IMG/VR virus record: IMGVR_UViG_3300025603_000704
Coordinates: 1 to 22,919 of that record
Strand: one strand, 5' to 3'
Length of the DNA stretch: 22,919 nucleotides
Source: a virus
Positions 20,143-22,919 of the stretch are shown here, one piece after another (the first letter of the stretch is position 1; each line of letters opens with the position of its first letter). Under the pieces are notes generated by a model that did no database searches, was not told where the DNA came from, and worked only from the letters and a program-made list of their open reading frames with translations. Made by a program: the position numbers and the translations under genes.

Positions 20143-20886
20143 TTACTTGCTCTGCGCTGGTAGAATATAATCGTATGTTGCCATACCTGAATCAACTGCA
20201 ATCTTCATTGCACCTTGATCGCTAATGCTCATAGTAATATCACCGCTCAGATTCAAAACAGCTTGTACTGCTGCTACGGGCCAACTCCAAGTATGCTGCA
20301 ATGTACCTGCTACTGCATTTTGGAATACAAACTCGCCTGCGTGTGTACTTGCATCGCCGAAGCTAAACACTAAGTCACTTACACCAGCAGTTGCTTTGGT
20401 AGTAACATTAAATGTAGGCTCTTCGGTATGTGCCGCACTCATTAACTTCATACGTCCGATACTAGCAACACTTGGCTTAAATTCTACAGCCCATGCAGCA
20501 CCTTTAAATGTAACATTTTTTAACTTCTCTTCGATAATTGCTTTGTTCATAAAGCGATAATCATTTTCAAAGTCACCTGCGTTGTTTTCAAAGTGAATAT
20601 GCGTTGGCATAGTTTCGCCATTACGTTCTGCTGTAATTACATCAATCTTAGCATCTTTCTGATACTCGGGATTTTTCAAATGCAATGCAAGTTTGTCTAA
20701 GTTAGGCATACCAAATGTGCCAACAAACTCAGTAACTGGTGTGTGGGTAGTTGCAGATAAGATAACACTCCTATCCTCTGCCATTGAATTAACACTAGTA
20801 GTACCATCTTCCGATGTGACTTTGACTAGTGGTAGGAAACCTAGTGCATGTGTGTGTGCTACTACGTCTTGTAAGATATCTTTCAT
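20143..20886 (-). CDS. 45: gp45-like DNA sliding clamp
   Basis: The 247-aa protein resembles marine T4-like clamps: a central strand-helix NPEYQKDAKIDVITAERNG, a VTEFVGTFGMPNLDKLALHL segment in the place of the gp45 domain-1 core, and a C-terminus of GDITMSISDQGAMKI then AVDSGMATYDYILPAQSK that fits the end of a clamp domain. T4 gp45 is 228 residues and forms a trimer that holds the polymerase and, in T4, activates late transcription. GGAG lies 7 nt before the ATG, a sigma70-type promoter is at 20911-20939, and the polymerase gene is nearby. Sequence similarity to T4 gp45 is weak by eye, so some doubt remains. Confidence 0.72.
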   Translation of the reverse strand: MKDILQDVVAHTHALGFLPLVKVTSEDGTTSVNSMAEDRSVILSATTHTPVTEFVGTFGMPNLDKLALHLKNPEYQKDAKIDVITAERNGETMPTHIHFENNAGDFENDYRFMNKAIIEEKLKNVTFKGAAWAVEFKPSVASIGRMKLMSAAHTEEPTFNVTTKATAGVSDLVFSFGDASTHAGEFVFQNAVAGTLQHTWSWPVAAVQAVLNLSGDITMSISDQGAMKIAVDSGMATYDYILPAQSK

Positions 20887-21638
20887 ACTGTTTCTCCATT
20901 GAATAAGTTTATTATAACGCCTTTTTTGGCCTTTGTCAAGTCTTTCTTTACTGAGTATTTAGGTTCGTACCCAAGTGCTTTCATTTTTTCTAAGTTAGCA
21001 CAAGTATAAAAACGCTCTCCCGGGGTATTTAGACGTACTGGAACATCAGTTGCTAAATCCTGGATCTTTACAGGAACTCCAGATCCAATATCAAGTACAC
21101 CTTTAACGTAATCACATTCTATTAAAATATTAATAGCATCAATCACATCAAGTAAGTGTACAAAATCTCTGTAGTGTCTAGTAACATATTCTAGTTCACC
21201 GTTAAATAGTTTATCAAAGAACATACCTTTACGCGGAGTATGAGACCATACTGTATGAAATCTCATTCCTAGTGTATTAGGATAACGTTCTGCAAGTTCT
21301 TCTAGCACATACTTAGACGCTGCGTAAGGGTTCAAATCGGGCTCGTAAGCACTCGAACTGCTCGCGTACAGTATACGTGTGTTTTGATAACGCTCAAACA
21401 AGCGCCTGCTTGCTTCGATGTTATTCATCCAGTATGCTGCTGGATCCTTAATGCTTTCTCTTACACCCGACCGTCCTGCTAAGTGTATAATTAAGTCAAA
21501 GTCTTTATTTGGAAAGTCACAAGTTAGTAAGTCATTTCCTTCCACTAAATCAATACCTGTAACAGTATGATTAAGTTTAAGTGCTCTTAATAGACTAGAG
21601 CCTATAAAGCCTCTATGTCCTGTTAGTAGTATATTCAC
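20883..21638 (-). CDS. NAD-dependent epimerase/dehydratase (extended SDR)
   Basis: The 251-aa protein starts with the SDR nucleotide motif LLTGHRGFIGSSLLRAL (GxxGxxG), continues with IIHLAGRSGVRES, and has ILYASSSSAYEP then NPYAASK (catalytic YxxxK). The C-terminal YRDFVHLLDVIDAI is the family DVA-type region. Such enzymes act on nucleotide sugars (epimerase, dehydratase or reductase). The start is GTG at 21638 with GAGAGG 5 nt upstream and a GTGA overlap with the ORF before. Its stop overlaps the clamp start by ATGA. The length (usual about 310) is short, with a compact C-terminal domain. Confidence 0.85.
   Translation of the reverse strand: MNILLTGHRGFIGSSLLRALKLNHTVTGIDLVEGNDLLTCDFPNKDFDLIIHLAGRSGVRESIKDPAAYWMNNIEASRRLFERYQNTRILYASSSSAYEPDLNPYAASKYVLEELAERYPNTLGMRFHTVWSHTPRKGMFFDKLFNGELEYVTRHYRDFVHLLDVIDAINILIECDYVKGVLDIGSGVPVKIQDLATDVPVRLNTPGERFYTCANLEKMKALGYEPKYSVKKDLTKAKKGVIINLFNGETV
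20911..20939 (-). promoter_or_regulatory. Sigma70-type promoter for the sliding clamp
   Basis: The minus strand has TTGACA (20934-20939), a 17-bp spacer and TATAAT (20911-20916). It lies inside the 3' end of the epimerase gene, allowing separate clamp expression. Confidence 0.8.
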
Positions 21639-21759
21639 GTAGCCTCTCCCATGTGTGTTGCCATCCTTCTACATGATGGTTTATACCGCTGTAGTTTGCT
21701 AGTTTTAATGGATAATCGTTGCCATCTATGTCGATGTCCTGTAGTAGTTTTCTTAGCAT
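21613..21759 (-). CDS. Alternative overlapping ORF, 48 aa
   Basis: In another minus frame an ATG directly after an in-frame TAA opens MLRKLLQDIDIDGNDYPLKL then ANYSGINHHVEGWQHTWERL, ending inside the epimerase. Its make-up (Asp, Asn, Trp, aromatic) looks more like a real protein than the basic C-terminus of the overlapping 78-aa ORF. No clear ribosome site is present. One of the two frames in this stretch is probably a remnant. Confidence 0.35.
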   Translation of the reverse strand: MLRKLLQDIDIDGNDYPLKLANYSGINHHVEGWQHTWERLREYTTNRT

Positions 21760-21871
21760 TTAACTTTGTACTACTTACTACAAGATTGTTAAGTTCGGTA
21801 TTATCTGTAACAACATACCGACTATCAGACTTAACAACTTCACCGCCTATATCCCAAATAATATCATTCAT
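21635..21871 (-). CDS. Small cupin-like ORF, probably truncated or frameshifted, 78 aa
   Basis: The N-terminal part, MNDIIWDIGGEVVKSDSRYV, then NLVVSSTKLNAKKTTTGHRH, matches the opening of small cupin proteins, with the first metal-site HxH (GHRH). After this the sequence (RWQRLSIKTSKLQRYKPSCRR) does not continue the cupin barrel and is unusually basic. The frame ends exactly at a GTGA overlap with the epimerase start, which argues that the whole frame is translated. The start overlaps the 36-aa ORF by 8 nt. Best read as a cupin gene that lost its C-terminal part. Confidence 0.5.
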   Translation of the reverse strand: MNDIIWDIGGEVVKSDSRYVVTDNTELNNLVVSSTKLNAKKTTTGHRHRWQRLSIKTSKLQRYKPSCRRMATHMGEAT

Positions 21872-21974
21872 ACATTAACTCCTTTAACTCTCTAAGCTTT
21901 TCCATAAGCTCTTCAATAGTATTTAGGTCCTGTTCGTTCTCCGTATCAATTTCTATCTCTAGTTTAATCTTCAT
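21864..21974 (-). CDS. Small coiled-coil peptide, 36 aa
   Basis: This short frame has a GGAG ribosome site 7 nt before its ATG (within the polymerase 3' end). The product is MKIKLEIEIDTENEQDLNTI then EELMEKLRELKELMYE, a charged helix with regular hydrophobic spacing. Its stop overlaps the cupin-like start by 8 nt. It fills the 100-base gap after the polymerase. No function can be assigned. Confidence 0.6.
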   Translation of the reverse strand: MKIKLEIEIDTENEQDLNTIEELMEKLRELKELMYE

Positions 21975-21975
21975 T

Positions 21976-22919
21976 TTACTCTCCAAAGTCAAACAAACTA
22001 GTAAATGTGTTATGACGCTTAGTATCCTCTAATGGATAGTTAAGCACACCAATTAAGTTGTCTAACTTATTATCAATAATAGTTTCCGCCATCGCTGCAT
22101 CATCAAACGGAAGTTCTTTGAACCATTCCGGCAAACGCATTTGATCTGTCGGATACGCTACGCTTGTATAGCCTAATGGATTAGGTTTTAGTTTGCAAAC
22201 AATAACTTTCATACCGTCTACAACTTCTTCAGAATACTTGTCGCCGTTCATTCGACGTAGTGTATTCCAGTTAATACTTGCTCGAACGTGTCCGGGCATG
22301 TTAGCTTTACCTTGCTTCTCTTCTAAGCGGCGATAGTGTCCAACTTTGTTTGCACGTTTAGGTGAACCTTTCTCCCAACCCGGGCGCTCATGGAACTGTT
22401 GACGGAACTCTGTAATACGCTCAAGTACATCAGTACGCGGCTTATCAGTAAGTACCATAAGTAATAGCTCGCTTAGAAACTCCTGCATAAACACAGGTGT
22501 ATCCGACCTACGTAAGTCTAAGCCCATTGCTTTTACTTTACCAACTTTACCGTCAATGTCTGTTCTAAAGCCTTCGTTGTCAACTACTAATGCTGCATAA
22601 CGCTTCTTAGTAATATACAAGCCCGACTGTGCAACAATCTCGCGTCCTGCTGCAATAACAGTTGCACGACTCTTTGGACAATGATGCGACTTTGCCATCA
22701 TCTCAGTAAACGTACCATCAACTGCGCCACATATCTGATCATACAATGTAATTGCTTTATCAGTATCCCATTCGATCTTACCTGATTCGATATCATTTTG
22801 TAAAGTAGGCCAAGCACTAAAGTAGACCGAATCTGTGTTATGAACCAAATGTCCATTTGCAAAGAAAAACGGATCGTCTTCGGCAATGCTTATATCATAT
22901 ACGTACTGGTCGCCTGTGT
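21976..22919 (-). CDS. 43: Family-B DNA polymerase (gp43-like), C-terminal part, with the end of an intein
   Basis: The open frame enters from the window edge. After the intein end, the polymerase resumes at TDSVYFSAWPTL, the second half of the catalytic motif C (YGD/TDS). Downstream are ITKKRYAALVVDNEG (KKRY motif), KVGKVKAMGLDLRRSDTPVF, typical of T4-like polymerases, and a C-terminus of FTSLFDFGE, which fits the clamp-binding C-terminal peptide of such enzymes. About 280 residues follow the motif, as expected for T4 gp43. The N-extein and most of the intein lie outside the window. The gene is followed by small ORFs, then the epimerase and clamp. Confidence 0.9.
   Translation of the reverse strand, partial: TGDQYVYDISIAEDDPFFFANGHLVHNTDSVYFSAWPTLQNDIESGKIEWDTDKAITLYDQICGAVDGTFTEMMAKSHHCPKSRATVIAAGREIVAQSGLYITKKRYAALVVDNEGFRTDIDGKVGKVKAMGLDLRRSDTPVFMQEFLSELLLMVLTDKPRTDVLERITEFRQQFHERPGWEKGSPKRANKVGHYRRLEEKQGKANMPGHVRASINWNTLRRMNGDKYSEEVVDGMKVIVCKLKPNPLGYTSVAYPTDQMRLPEWFKELPFDDAAMAETIIDNKLDNLIGVLNYPLEDTKRHNTFTSLFDFGE
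22837..22919 (-). other. Intein C-terminal segment in the DNA polymerase
   Basis: The frame at the edge reads YVYDISIAEDDPFFFANGHL then VHN directly before TDSVYF. This is the intein block F/G pattern (VYDl.v......FfaNG..vHN) ending in the splice-site His-Asn, with Thr as the +1 nucleophile. Only about the last 27 intein residues are visible. Confidence 0.88.

Noticed and set aside
432-21878. Many plus-strand open frames of 60-145 aa
   Set aside because: All lie antisense to well-supported minus-strand genes and show no domains or consistent ribosome sites. They are shadows.
1-22919. tRNA genes, CRISPR arrays, insertion sequences, attachment sites
   Set aside because: I saw no cloverleaf-like segments, regularly spaced repeats, transposase motifs or att-like duplications on reading through. 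A covariance-model search would be decisive for tRNAs.

Overview
The window looks like part of an AT-rich genome of a marine, T4-like (myovirus-type) phage. Every supported gene lies on the minus strand, so transcription runs from high to low coordinates. Genes are packed tightly, and many are coupled by ATGA or GTGA stop/start overlaps. Recognisable phage genes are a family-B DNA polymerase (gp43-like, C-terminal part), a gp45-like sliding clamp, a T4 RNase H/FEN-type nuclease and a tail-fibre-type protein with a tropism-determinant-like N-terminus. T4-type late promoter octamers (NATAAATA) occur at the left, and near-perfect host sigma70-type promoters occur elsewhere. No tRNA, rRNA, CRISPR array or insertion sequence is visible, and nothing in the window fixes the host.

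Layout in transcription order: (1) 22919-20143 holds the polymerase, entering the window inside an intein that sits in the catalytic YGD/TDS motif, then small ORFs, a sugar-nucleotide epimerase and the clamp. (2) 20141-15065 holds a DpdA-like transglycosylase, a DUF465-like peptide, a putative PD-(D/E)XK nuclease, two related conserved phage proteins (one chimeric), and Gfo/Idh/MocA and zinc-alcohol-dehydrogenase-like oxidoreductases. (3) 15049-11181 holds a short ORF sharing promoter and N-terminus with a QueD-like protein, with a GIY-YIG homing endonuclease between them, then a GT-B glycosyltransferase, a small HTH-like protein and an XGPRT-like phosphoribosyltransferase. (4) 11161-8050 holds folE, queE and metK. 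(5) 8048-4775 holds a 2OG-Fe(II) oxygenase-like protein, the RNase H and conserved hypotheticals. (6) 4663-2051 holds a MoxR AAA+ ATPase, a tiny entericidin-like lipoprotein and a metallopeptidase/VWA protein. (7) 2054-1 holds small conserved proteins and the tail-fibre gene under late promoters.

The most interesting system is a probable 7-deazaguanine DNA-modification pathway spread over about 10 kb: FolE (GTP to dihydroneopterin triphosphate), a QueD-like T-fold protein, QueE (radical SAM), and a DpdA-like base-exchange enzyme. MetK could supply SAM for QueE, and the phosphoribosyltransferase could recycle guanine released by base exchange. QueC is not in the window. QueE has its [4Fe-4S] cysteines split by an apparent insertion (CX3CX50C), and the QueD-like protein lacks the usual catalytic cysteine next to its HxH motif. 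Other points are the MoxR/entericidin/VWA-metallopeptidase cluster, the intein, a duplicated DUF465-like module, and several candidate regulatory structures.
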